From Chrysomallon squamiferum (Eukaryota; Mollusca; Gastropoda; Neomphalida; Peltospiridae): DNA of 64,000 bases. The position numbers and the translations under genes were made by a program. This document shows, piece by piece, positions 1-11,900 of this stretch. The stretch spans positions 23,856,822 through 23,920,821 of the forward strand of contig CM022671.1 of assembly GCA_012295275.1 (NCBI GenBank). Reading direction: 5' to 3'. Within the stretch, counting starts at the first letter, position 1. Each line of letters begins with the position of its first letter. Under the pieces are notes generated by a model. It was not told where the DNA came from. It worked only from the letters and a program-made list of their open reading frames with translations, and made no database searches.

Positions 1-1615
1 TTCGAAACAATTGATTTGCACAGCCTGGCAACATTTGTAATGTTTCGAAACAATGAAGATAAATAAACATAGACAATGCTTTCAGGAGTGCGAAAAACCT
101 TTTAAACAAATCTTTTCTTTTTTTTTTTTTAACCATTTTTGAGTTTTAATGTCTGTAATCCAGACCAGTAATCCTGGAACAGTGAACACCTTACACAGTG
201 AAGGCATTTTTTTGTCGTTTGTGTATCTGTATGCTGACTTTACTAACAGTGAACTGGAAGATTGAACAGAAGACATAATAAAGGTATTATTAATCATTTA
301 TACACTGTTCTTCTAATGAAAAAAGGACATGCTTAGCGTTACAAATAGATGATACAAATACTTTTCTTTCAATATACGTGCATGTGTGTTTATTTATGCA
401 TATATGTCTGCCTGTTTGTCTGTCTGTACGTATGTATGTATGTAAATATGTAATTTATGAATGTTCGTACGTAAGTACCTATGTATGCATTTATATAATT
501 CATTAATGAAAGGTCACACATCATCCAACTTATACTATATTGTGTAAGCCCAGAAGCAATGTCTACGAAAAACCGTTTTGGTAGTCTTTCATCATCGTTC
601 AGTTTGTATTTGTCGTGTATTTCTGATGGCAGAAAAATGCTCGATCATTCAAAGGTTGCTGTTAACATACTTCTATGCGTAACATCCTTGTTGTAAGGAC
701 AAGAAGTCAGACTGAATACGCCAAACGTTAGTTCAATACTCATGAACCTGCCAGAAAAATGATGAATTATTAATTAAAATGATATTTGTCTACGTGCCTT
801 TCCGTGAAAACAAGGCAGACTTGATTATATTGTTTTAATACGTGAAATGTTTTTAAAGAAAGTGTTTGTAATGACAATGTTCGATCTATGGATAATCAAA
901 TGGATAAATCTGTAAATGAAATTACAAAACGAAACAAATGATATCAATTAAAGATAAATGCCATGAATTAACAGTGTAGTGAATATTGTTATTTTAAAAA
1001 AAAAGAAAAAAAAAGTAGATATATGTATGTATGTATGTACGTTCGTTAAACAATGGATTGTGCACATTTTTGTTTTGCTAATATACGTCAAATGTACCGC
1101 TACGTTCAGTTTTCACTACAAAGAGTATTCGTAGTTCTTGTACATGACCATTTTCTTATTTTACCCATAAATTATAAGTTGCTGTTTATAGCGTGGATTT
1201 TATTATATATCTGACATAGGTTATATGTTCAAATAATATACCCTCAGCAGTCGTTAACAGATTTTTAAAACTGTAATTTCAAAAGCCGTACGGAAAGCGT
1301 TTTTCGATTGATAGCAATAACAAAGCACCTGTTTCCGTGCCCATTGCCCGTATCTGGATTCAGTTTAAAGCTAGAGTTTTACACAACATTTAAAGCAGTT
1401 TTAGTTAACATGTGTCAATGCACCTGAAACGAACGAGTGTTAAACACAGATTCATTCACGTGTAAGAGCGACTTTTTAAGAATGGAAACGCTGCAGTATA
1501 ATAGTATTTACCTTTTCTATTTTTTTTCTTGTTAAGCGGAAACTCCCACGTGGCTTACTTCCAGTGCAAAAAGCTAGTACAATGAACAGTAACTCAGGAG
1601 TGGTTTATTTCAGTT

Positions 1616-1616
<1 letters not shown>

Positions 1617-1687
<71 letters not shown>

Positions 1688-1711
1688 GATTATTATTATT
1701 ATTATTATAAT
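1617..1711. repeat. (TAA)n/(TTA)n microsatellite
   Basis: Uninterrupted TAA units switch to TTA units near the middle, so the tract is a near-palindrome of two arms. Open frames across it are poly-Ile or poly-Asn artefacts. Confidence 0.95.
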
Positions 1712-2503
1712 GATGATGACGATGAGGAGGATGACGACGATGATAAAGATGGTAACGATGGTGATGGAGATGATGATGATACACACATACTTACATACAT
1801 ACATACGTAGCTATATAGACAAACAGGCAGACCCACAGGCGGACAGACAAACAGTTGGATAGATATTAATTTTTCCCGCAAAATGGATTCAAGATCGAAT
1901 ACCAGACGTATGGCGTTAACGTTTTACAATTTCCATTAAAAAGGAATTAAGCATTGTGTAATTATTTCGAATACATGCACTTACTATACTTATTACTGTA
2001 ATACATTTGTGTGTGTGTGTGTGCGTGTGTGTGTGTTGTTAAAAATAAAACTTCTTCGTAAGTTAAAATAATAATTTGTTAAATTTTATTTTTACTTTTT
2101 TAAATAGAAATAATCAGATAAACCAAATTTATGTACGGAAATGGGAAACAGGATCTGCTTTGGAAAGATATGCCACTGACTCTAAGGTGTTTAAATAATG
2201 CAAATTTTTAGGGGGATTTTGGACACATTCTTGTTCAGACCTTGACACAATACTGCTAGTAATAATTTTCTTGGCAACTAGTCTTACTTCTGCTTATTCT
2301 TTACGCATAATTTCGGATATTTCAATTAAGTGCGTACTGCACGTTTTCTATTTAATTTTCATGAATACAAATGATTGAAACAGCTGCCAGTGTACACAGG
2401 AAGACCTAAAATTTTATAAATACAATGAAATTATGAAAAAAAAAAAAAAAAAATGTGAAGCTGCCTTACTGCATTATCTACAGTTTTAAATAGAAAGATC
2501 CTA

Positions 2504-2605
<102 letters not shown>

Positions 2606-2711
2606 GTAATGTACTCAAATATCATTAAAACGTTTTATCTTCGCGAGCGAATTATAACACGTATGCAGAACAATAAAAAGAAAAAAAGAGATGACAATGA
2701 AAAAAACTTAC

Positions 2712-3574
2712 TTTTTGTCGCAGTCACAGTGACTCATGGTGGTCAGTCTGTAGTTAAACAGATTATATTTCCAATTGAATCGTCCTATGATGTATTTGCA
2801 GTTATCATGGGTTCTGCAGCAAGAGTCCGTTCCGGCGTCGTAGCCGAGGTCATTATAGGACTCAGCGATGTCCCCGTCCCCGCACCATTTAGTCCCCGGA
2901 AAAATGAACCACCCCGACATCAGGTCTCTTTTGACCCGCAGGCGTGTTGCATTGACTGAAATTTCAGATTGCTCCGATATATCGTTATTTGTTCCTATTC
3001 TCTTTCGAATGGCCTCTGCCGCTAATTTTCTTTTCTGTTCTTCAATTCTTGCTTTTTTGTAAAACATGTGACACTGTCGCCGTTGACCTTTCACGTCAAC
3101 GTAGTTTTTGAATATTCCAAGAGAATTTCTGTTTCCTAGTGCGGAATAAACACTGCCATGTTTCAACACTGAAGCTGACATATATGCCTCAGTGATGTTT
3201 CTCCGAACACTGCTAGATATGAATGATTTTGCGCTTATAAATGAATCAATGAATGTCAATATGGCTTTTATATTTTTAGTATATTCACAGTCTTTTATCT
3301 CCCCGTGTTGGGTGACCAACTGAATAAGTCTTCTTCCATCACAAACTTGTCTTAGCGACAGACTGTCTGGACTGTCCAAAAACCCAGTGGTTTCTAGTAT
3401 CAAAACCCTTTTATAAGCTATCCTTAATTCTCTTTCATTATTTTCATTTAAATTAACCAAAGCGAAATTTTTCGACATAAGCGAATAACCGAATTTTCGT
3501 CCGTTTACGGGAACCGTGAGAATAAAGCAGATAAAAATAGCCACCCCTGTAACACCCGCCCGCATCTCGACCAT
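2712..3574 (-). CDS. Secreted group III (bee-venom-type) phospholipase A2, first coding exon
   Basis: Partial gene. The exon runs from ATG at 3574 to a donor at 2711 (GTAAG on the minus strand), about 287 codons, ending in phase 2. Residues 1-25 are a hydrophobic signal peptide, so the product is secreted. A long propeptide follows and ends in a furin-like RVKR at about 213-216. The mature region has the calcium-loop motif WCGDGD at about 230 and the active-site motif CCRTHDNC at about 252, with catalytic His256 followed by Asp257, then the CDCD segment at the exon end. These motifs define the group III family, which hydrolyses the sn-2 ester of phospholipids using calcium. Group III enzymes occur both as venom components and as ordinary tissue or digestive enzymes; nothing here points to venom. 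The C-terminal exons are missing from the window as read. CpG-rich sequence lies just upstream (3575-3740). Confidence 0.88.
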
Positions 3575-3740
3575 GACCGAAAAATTAACGTCTGACTCTT
3601 ACGGCGGCAACAGACGAGAGTGTCGTCTGCTTGTGCTCGAGGAGAACGCTGCGTGACGTTTTCACTGTAGGACCGGGCCCGCGCGAGAAAACCTACCGGC
3701 TTGTTGAACGTGTAATCGGTAAACCCCGCTTCGGTCTACA
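3575..3740 (-). promoter_or_regulatory. GC/CpG-rich 5' flank of the PLA2 gene
   Basis: This stretch is much richer in G+C and CpG than the surrounding AT-rich DNA and lies immediately upstream of the PLA2 start codon. It probably includes the 5' UTR and a TATA-less core promoter. No specific factor site is claimed. Confidence 0.4.
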
Positions 3741-3862
3741 CGTCCACGTAGGTCTAGTTAAACACAGGAACAAGCGTTCAGTAACAACTGACATTGTATA
3801 ATGTTGGTCAAACGAAAACTTCCTTCTTCAGTTAATTCAGCGCAGGTGTTGCACAATTATTA

Positions 3863-3901
<39 letters not shown>

Positions 3902-4392
3902 ATTTAAAATTACATATTAACAGAAGAAAGAAAAAGTATCGCTTGTTTAACTGATTCTTCGCGCTCTTCCGACATCATCTTGCAGCTTATGATTTCCTTA
4001 TTATGAAAACGTAATCTTGCACGAAAGTAAATTAAGCGTATCGAAAATCGCGTTGGATAGAATGATGTAGAGATGAACAAAAAAAAAAACGAGGAGAGAT
4101 GAGAAAATCAAACGCGTTTATACTTAGTTTATATTAATTTGCATACCAAAGTGATATTATAAGATATTATGTGACCCGGACGTGGGTCATATTACGTGAC
4201 CCACATGACATGCTGTGATTATGATATGATGTAGGTGACAGGTAATAAATAATACAATGTGTTAAAATGATTTATCAGATCAAATGAAATAATATTAACT
4301 CAACACCAAAAATGGAGTATATTACTGGTTTTGTTGTTGTGGCTGTTATTGTTCATGTTATTGTTTTATTGTTTTATTGTTATTGTTATTGC

Positions 4393-4438
<46 letters not shown>

Positions 4439-4904
4439 TGCTGTTACTGTTGATACTCGTATATACTTATTATTACTATTATTGTTATTGTTATTGTTAA
4501 TGTAAGAGTTGTTACAGTTCTTATTTTAAAAAGTGTCTGGTCGAAATGTACCAAATAACTGATCGCTAAAACAAATATTCATTATTTTAGTTTTCAGCGT
4601 AATGTAAGGAAATCAAACTCCAAGACACTAATAGAGTGTTTTATTTGTTTTATTATTATTATTATTTACGAACGCATTAATATTTATCATATCACATTTC
4701 ACGTATTGACGCATGATACGTCTCATCTTAAATGATGAAACATGACAAGTTATCGCCATTCAGGATACTTTTAATGATTACCAAAAACAGATCTTTAATT
4801 TATACTGATGTGTGCCTTCCCATATATATTTAGAAGTACATGTCAGTGAATTTTTTAAACCAGACTTTGGGGCACTGCCTCGAACAGAAAATAAACCATG
4901 TTTG

Positions 4905-4975
4905 TCCTGATTAGAACTGATTCCTTGATTTTCATGATTCAGTCCTGCAATCCAACCACTACACCTTCAGTTTGT
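4905..4975 (-). repeat. Possible decayed tRNA-derived SINE fragment
   Basis: On the minus strand the segment reads like the A-box side of a tRNA-derived head (GTGTAGTGGTTGGATTGCAG). No full SINE body or target-site duplication could be seen, so this is a weak call. Confidence 0.25.
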
Positions 4976-5009
4976 TTCTATATTAAATGCATGCAGACTT
5001 TGAGATCCA

Positions 5010-5046
<37 letters not shown>

Positions 5047-5603
5047 GAAATTCATATTGTGGTATTTTACAGATGTACGGTGCGTAAAACGTATTCCTGT
5101 TTACGAAGACGAGCAATTTCTGAAGCTCAAAGGTCACAGAAGATGGCCGGAGATCACTCGATGAGAGTTCAAAACAGTGAAAGGGGTCAAGTACTCTTTT
5201 CTGATCTTTGTGACGGACTCCGCCGAGTTCCTCATACACCTTTGTATATTCTCTAATGTACATAGCATGTTGTTTTAATTGGAACACCTATGTAGAACAT
5301 GCCGCGTCAGTCCCCGGACAATGCCGGGTAGCCGCTTCAAAAGAAGACAGTGTATCCGCCTTTAGTAAATTCCCAAACGTGTGCTCTTTTATGTTCGGAC
5401 ATACACCGACACGGAGGGCATGCAGTGCCATGTTCTTGTTTCTTATTGTTGTATCTTTCTTTTATTAAATATGACAATGTATAACGCAGCCTTGTTCCAG
5501 TAAATACGGCTGGTATGTCGTCTGCCCTTCAGTCTCTGTGTATGTTTGTTATGTCTGTCGTTCAGACTTTTGTTTGTTAGCCTGTCTCTGGATGTTAGAA
5601 TTT

Positions 5604-5606
<3 letters not shown>

Positions 5607-5685
<79 letters not shown>
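5607..5685. repeat. (TC)n microsatellite
   Basis: Perfect TC run of about 79 nt. The Arg-Glu and Leu-Ser repeat frames across it are artefacts. Confidence 0.97.
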
Positions 5686-5689
<4 letters not shown>

Positions 5690-7308
5690 ATTAAAATGTA
5701 TTTCTTATTTTTTTGAATTGTCTCTCTAATTATCAATGAAATTGTTAAAACATTTATTATAAGATAGAAACTTAAATGTTTCTGATATATAATAAATGTT
5801 TTTTAAATATCAAGGATCAGAACCTCAAAAAGACACTAATTATTTCGAAAATAATATTTTCTGTACTCTGAATAAATGAATGGCGTGAATAGCAGATAAG
5901 AACTGTTTGTTTATATGCACCATCTCGCGTACACGAAAACTGACCACGCCCGTTGTTAGATCAGCACCGGAGTACTGTCTGGAATAGGAAAGAACTCGAT
6001 GTTATTATTGAAGAAAACTAATCCAGCGACCTGTGAAATTATCGGCAGACTTTTACCCAGTAAAGGATCTAAACAAACATGATTCTGGAAAGAAGAAAGA
6101 AATTGTTTTTCTTTTGACGACGCAACTCATATTCAGATTTAACGGTTATACCGCGTCGGACATGGACCACACCGTCTTATATACAGAACAGTACATTCCA
6201 AAGCCTTTGTTACATCAGTTACAGAGCATAGTCCGGAAAATGAAATATCTTATTTGAGCCACCAAGAGTGATGGACCCGGCGACCTTATACTTTCAGTTT
6301 CTACCACTGAGGTACTAATATATACATAAGGTAAATTTTAAACATTTTTTTTTTGTATTAATCTTTTTAATGCATTTATGTAAGGGAATTACAGAATCTT
6401 TATTTTTATATATTTTTTTTTATAGATTAGTATTCTTTATACTTTTCATCCAAAGAATCGAATAGCCAAGTCAACAGACACAAAACATGGGTGTGTTTAC
6501 AGACCATACAGGTGAAATAATCCATCATGGTCTAACACAAATACAGAGCTGAATTACCGTAACATGCGATTTACACCACACAGCGTCAGTTACTGGCTAA
6601 CGGCATCAGACATTAACACGATTAATCTGATAAATTCCACGACTTGAAAAACGTCAGTGCTCATTTTTCCTCGGGACAGAACTAATTTAGTATTTTCGAG
6701 TACCTGCTGGAGATTACCTTTGCTCAACAATACGGGAGATTATCATTTATTTTCACGGTGCTTTCATTACTGGCCGATTGCTGTCACGCCGAGATGAATT
6801 ACTTGTGCGATATATCAAATTGGTGACACCAACAAAGAAAGCAATATGAGGACTTCTTTCCACGGTACTGACCAATGCATATCCCAGACACTGGTCGCAT
6901 TTGGGCGGAGCGGTGGCCCACAATGACCGTTTGTGTTACGGACACGTATACCTTCTGTTTGATCTAGACAACTTCCCATTTTTGTAGAATTGAGAAAATT
7001 GAAAGAATTATTTTAAAAAAAAAAAAATAAAAAAAATTGAAACTTTTTAAAATCATATTTTTCTTTGTCTTTCATCTTTTTTGTTTTGTTATTATTTAAA
7101 TGTTTATTTGTTTGTTTATTTATTTTTAATGAAATGAGGAAATGATTAATAATATATCCTATAAAGGGCACGATAAATTGATTTTTCTCAAAAAAATAAT
7201 AATAACAATAATAAATAAAATAAAATAAAAGTATATAAATAGGTTAACATGTTGATCAGAAAAGCAAATCTATGACCCTATGATTATATTTATTTTAATT
7301 TATTTTAC

Positions 7309-7343
<35 letters not shown>

Positions 7344-7994
7344 TTTTCCATCGATGACAGCGGCGTGTGGTAATAATAATAATAATATATAATATATATA
7401 TATATATATATTATCTTTAAAATTCGAACGCAGTGCACGTGTAATATTACAGAAACTAATGTTACATAGTTAACGTATTACCTGCTTTTATCAGATCTTA
7501 GCATTAAAATGAAACACGAACCAAAGGAATCATCGCAAATTATTTAATAACACGTCAGTAAAGCATTTTAAATAAAAGGATATTTTCGCCCTTCGCCAAT
7601 AGAAAACTGCTAGGCTGTAACAAACGTTGTCTGTTGTACGAGAGAAATCTGAAGTCATTACGTTTGTATGCAACAACGTGTAACGTATTATTAGGACAAG
7701 TCGGCGTGATGTAAATCTTTGTTCTTTTATGAGATCGCACCGCCGATATGCGCCATTTTCCTTTACGCTTTGACGCGATGTCAAAAGTGCACGCACAATT
7801 AAGCAAAATAATATTACGCAGGGAAATATTTATTATAATTATTATTCTTTATATGCTAAAAATAGAGAATTGGCGGCTTGCATTTAGGTTATAGTCATTA
7901 CGTGATCCGTACTTGGAGCGAAAAACTGACCCGTATTGCTAATAAATAAAGTATATAAATGAAAATGAATTTGTATCAAAGTGTTTATTATAGG

Positions 7995-8027
<33 letters not shown>

Positions 8028-8937
8028 GTCAGTGAACAAATCAGTGAGGAAGGCGAGTTAGTTTCGTTAAATAATGTGCTGTTTACCGTTACGTTTTTGT
8101 TACTGTGCTATTTAAAAAAAAAAACTTTTAAATATTTGTTTAGGGTGGAAATTGGCTGTATTTGGGTAAGGACTGATAAAAGCAAGATAAATCGAAAATA
8201 GAGCATTATTTTAAAAATTAAATGGAGACACTAGTTAAAGAGCCATTCTTAATGTAAGTACATAAATAGGGAAAGTTTAAGTCAGGGTATCACGTGCGAA
8301 CAACTGAACGTTCAAAGTTAGACAGCTCGTTTCCTGGTATAATTAGATATATATGTATGTATGGATGTATTTCAGTTAAAATGTAAGTCAGTGGTCTTAT
8401 ATGTTTAAAATATTTACAAAAATAAAATAAAATAATAGTAATAATATCAACAACAATACCATGCATACCACCACCGCAACAGTAGTAGTAGTAGTAGTAG
8501 TAGTAGTAGAGTAGTAGTAGTAGTAAAGTATTCAGTTAGATTAATCTGAGTAAAAGATAGACATATAAAATCATATGGGGATGGTGGGTTGTAATTAAAA
8601 AATTAATCGAAAATAGGAGGAAATAATATCTTGTATAATCATAAAATTAATAAAATTCGGTGCAACAGACGGTCTTTCTTTTTACTGTCGCTATGAAAAT
8701 CACTGATGAGACTTATATAATTATTTCATTGTGGGGTTTGCTAGATACGGTGAAGCATTATGTCACTGCATCGAATCGTGAATTTTGAGCATAGCATTAT
8801 TGAATATTTTAATAACGGGTAATTGAAAATAATAATAATTATTATTATTTTCTGATAATGTTTAAAATCAGAATTCTGCATAAAGCTTAAGTATGGATGC
8901 TCAATAATAGTGGTGGATTTTTCGAAGGAAATATAAA

Positions 8938-11900
8938 ATGGCGGCTATTGGCGGTTCATCGATATTGGTAATTATTTAAATTATCTTGCAATAGAATAGT
9001 AATGCTGAAACAACCTGAGATCATGACAGTACTAAAAGCACAATGCGATTAATACTGTATTTGATTCTAGAGAAATAAAATCTTCAAACAATGGAGAACA
9101 TGTCATATAACTTCAAATTAATGTTGGTTTGATATATTTTCGATGTAAATACTATGTCGATAAACCAGATTTTTTAAAACTGATTCTGACTAATTATAGT
9201 TTTATACTTTGCCTATACAATTAAAATAAAAAAGTATTTATAAATAATTATATTTTAGTTTATAAAGTAAATAGTTATAAATGCTTATTTTTAAAATTAA
9301 TGTTATAAATGTTGATGCTTTTGAAATAAACAGAAAATAACGATCATCAAGAATCTGAACAAGACAATTTTGAATTTACTTATAGGTTATTTATTGATTT
9401 GGTTTTGGTCAGGCAGTTGATTTTGTATTAATTACATAGACAACCATTATTTAATAATATCAATAATACTATATTTTACTGATCTTTATAATCTGTTATG
9501 GGAAACGAGATAAAATATATTTCAATAATCACTAGATCTTAAGATGTTTCAACATATTCTTAATTATAACAAAGGTATATTCCTTATTTATTTATTTTAT
9601 TTTATTTTATTTTATTTTATTTCAGCCCAAACTTCAACTTATTTTTGCTAAACGCCTTCCCCAAAGATGTCAGGAAATTGATGAATTAATCAGGAAAACA
9701 AATGTTAAGGTTTGTATTATTATTTTCTGTTTCAAAAATTTACAATCCACAAACAAGACTACTTGATTATTAAACAGGCCGGAAACAATACAGCTCTGTG
9801 TTTTTGTTTTTTAAAACAATTATCTTTAGAAATAATGTAAAAGAACATATAAAAATTACAAGAAAACTTATATATATAATAATGAAAACAGTAACTTAAT
9901 GAAATAGTCCCTCTTATTAATTTACTTTTTATTTTTTTTATTCTTCTGTTTTTTTTCATTTATTTTATTGCCTTACAGGAACTGAAGAACTGTTTGCCAT
10001 ATATTGTGGAGAATATATTTATGTCACAACGAGGATGGGAATTGGATAAAATATCTAAACCTACGAATCCAGCTGCATTTCAGTCAGTTCGACGTTTCCT
10101 TTCTCCAGAGGGTCAGCTACTTAATCTTATCTACAGTCTCCAGGCAGACATATATCTGCAGTACGAGTTTCAGATCAGTAATATACCTGTAAGAATCTAA
10201 ATTTCACATACCTTTTTTTTGAAATACAGATTATCATTTAATTTGTAGAAATATAGCATTGTTTTCCGTTTCATTGTGATTTGTGTTTCTGTAAAATTAC
10301 GTGTGGGTATATGACTGTGATTAAAAATTGTATTTAGAAACCAGTTTTAGATATTGATTATTATTCTGTGTCAGATATATGAGATAGTTTTCCTCTAATG
10401 TTTGTTTTGCTTTCTGGTTAACAAAAGTTATTTAAAATATGTATCTTATGTATCCATATATTACAGATGTTTTATATATATTGATAACTTTTTAAAGCCA
10501 ATTTAAAATAATGTTTAAAAACATGAGTAGTTTAATTACCTATTGTTATTATTATTATTTTTTTTCTATTTTTTTATTTTGTAATGGTGCTTTCATATGT
10601 TCCATTATGAACTTGTTTTTATCATAGGCTCCATCTCGACATTTGATTGAAGAAGGTGCAATTCCACTGTTCTATGTAAACAAACTCCGCCAGGATGGTT
10701 TTGGACAAACTTATTTAGCACTAGATATCCTTTCTAAGAACAAATTGTTTATATTATAGTAACGAAAACAAAACAAATGTTGAAATGAGGTTAAATATGA
10801 TAATGTTCGTTTTGTATTTGGATTTGCTGGTCTCAGGTCTGTTTATTAATATTTTATAAACAAAGTGTTATTTGGAGTTTGGGATAAATATAACATAGCT
10901 GTTGAGTAATTTTAATTTATTTTTAATTATTATTTTTTTTTTTTTAATTTAAATGTTTTATTATGATTATTAATTGTTTTTAATGTTGATGCCAAAAAAT
11001 ATAGCCCTGTCCTAAAACATCTACTTGACAGACAGATCATTTTTATATCATTTAGTGTGATATTTCCTTTTTCAACCAGTGCTCCAAGACTGTTAATGTT
11101 ATGTTAAAACTGTCATAAACATATATAATATCTATTGTCTCCTATATACAGTTTTCTTTTAAAGAAACTGATCCTCTGTATGTTAACAATTCTTAACTCT
11201 GTGTACGTGCCTTTGAGTATTTCATGTTCCACTTTGCCTATTACCTGATCAACCCGCTGCTGCAGAAAACAACTGTAAGCTGGATCAACTTTTATGACTA
11301 TTTGTATCCCAGTCTGGTGGATGACTACCTGAAGTATTTTTTTCCTCTGGATAAGAAATCTTTGCCTCCAATGCCGCACATGTCAGTCCCTGTCAGAAGT
11401 CCTCTTTCTCAGTACGCCATTTCCAGGTTTGGGACTTTTTTTTTTTTTTTTTTAATTATAATTTAATCTACCTGGAACATGCATCTTCTTCTGTTTGCTA
11501 ACAGTATTTCCTAACTTTAAAAGAAACTAGTCTTCTCATATCAAATAATAAACTATGACAGTTTTATTTTTTTTTCTTTTATTTATAGAATTGTTTTTAA
11601 AAAAAAAAAAAAAAAAAAGAAAAAAAAAATCCAACATGAAAATGTTCTTCTTGTATAAATTTTATTGATTTTGTATTTGCTGAATTTTTTTTTTTGTTAA
11701 TGTTTTTTAAATGTTACCTTAAAAAAAAGGAGAGGTTTTTGTATATACACCAGAGTAAATGAAGGGCTGCTGAATATTAACATATCTGAAAATTAATAAA
11801 CCAGAGAAAGAAATTACAATAAAACTGAAGTACTAACTAAATTCTGTTTTATGTTTTTTTTTAATTATTATTTCTTTATTTTAGTATTTGATGCTAGTAT

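Larger units (their letters stand above)
3741..8937. other. Intergenic region between PLA2 and SMPD4
   Basis: No supported gene on either strand. Contents include poly-A runs (3867-3899, 5012-5043, 7994-8025), a TTA microsatellite (about 4390-4435), a TC tract (5607-5685), an ATTT tract (about 7299-7346), a short TA tract near 7390 and AGT repeats near 8483-8525. Less AT-rich patches at 5050-5470, 5930-6280 and 6440-6990 may be old unique sequence or decayed repeats. Their short open frames show no family I recognise. Confidence 0.6.

Noticed and set aside
1610..1804. Poly-Ile open frame (also at 39561-39815, 40196-40579, 59738-59941)
   Set aside because: Translation of TTA/TAA tracts in AT-rich DNA.
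2609..2959. Plus-strand ORF of 116 codons
   Set aside because: Antisense shadow of the PLA2 exon; no family similarity.
5012..5468. Several overlapping short ORFs in a less AT-rich patch
   Set aside because: No recognisable family, no matching splice sites, and they overlap in several frames on both strands.
7530..7806. Two overlapping minus-strand ORFs of about 85 codons
   Set aside because: No homology recognised and no adjoining exons.
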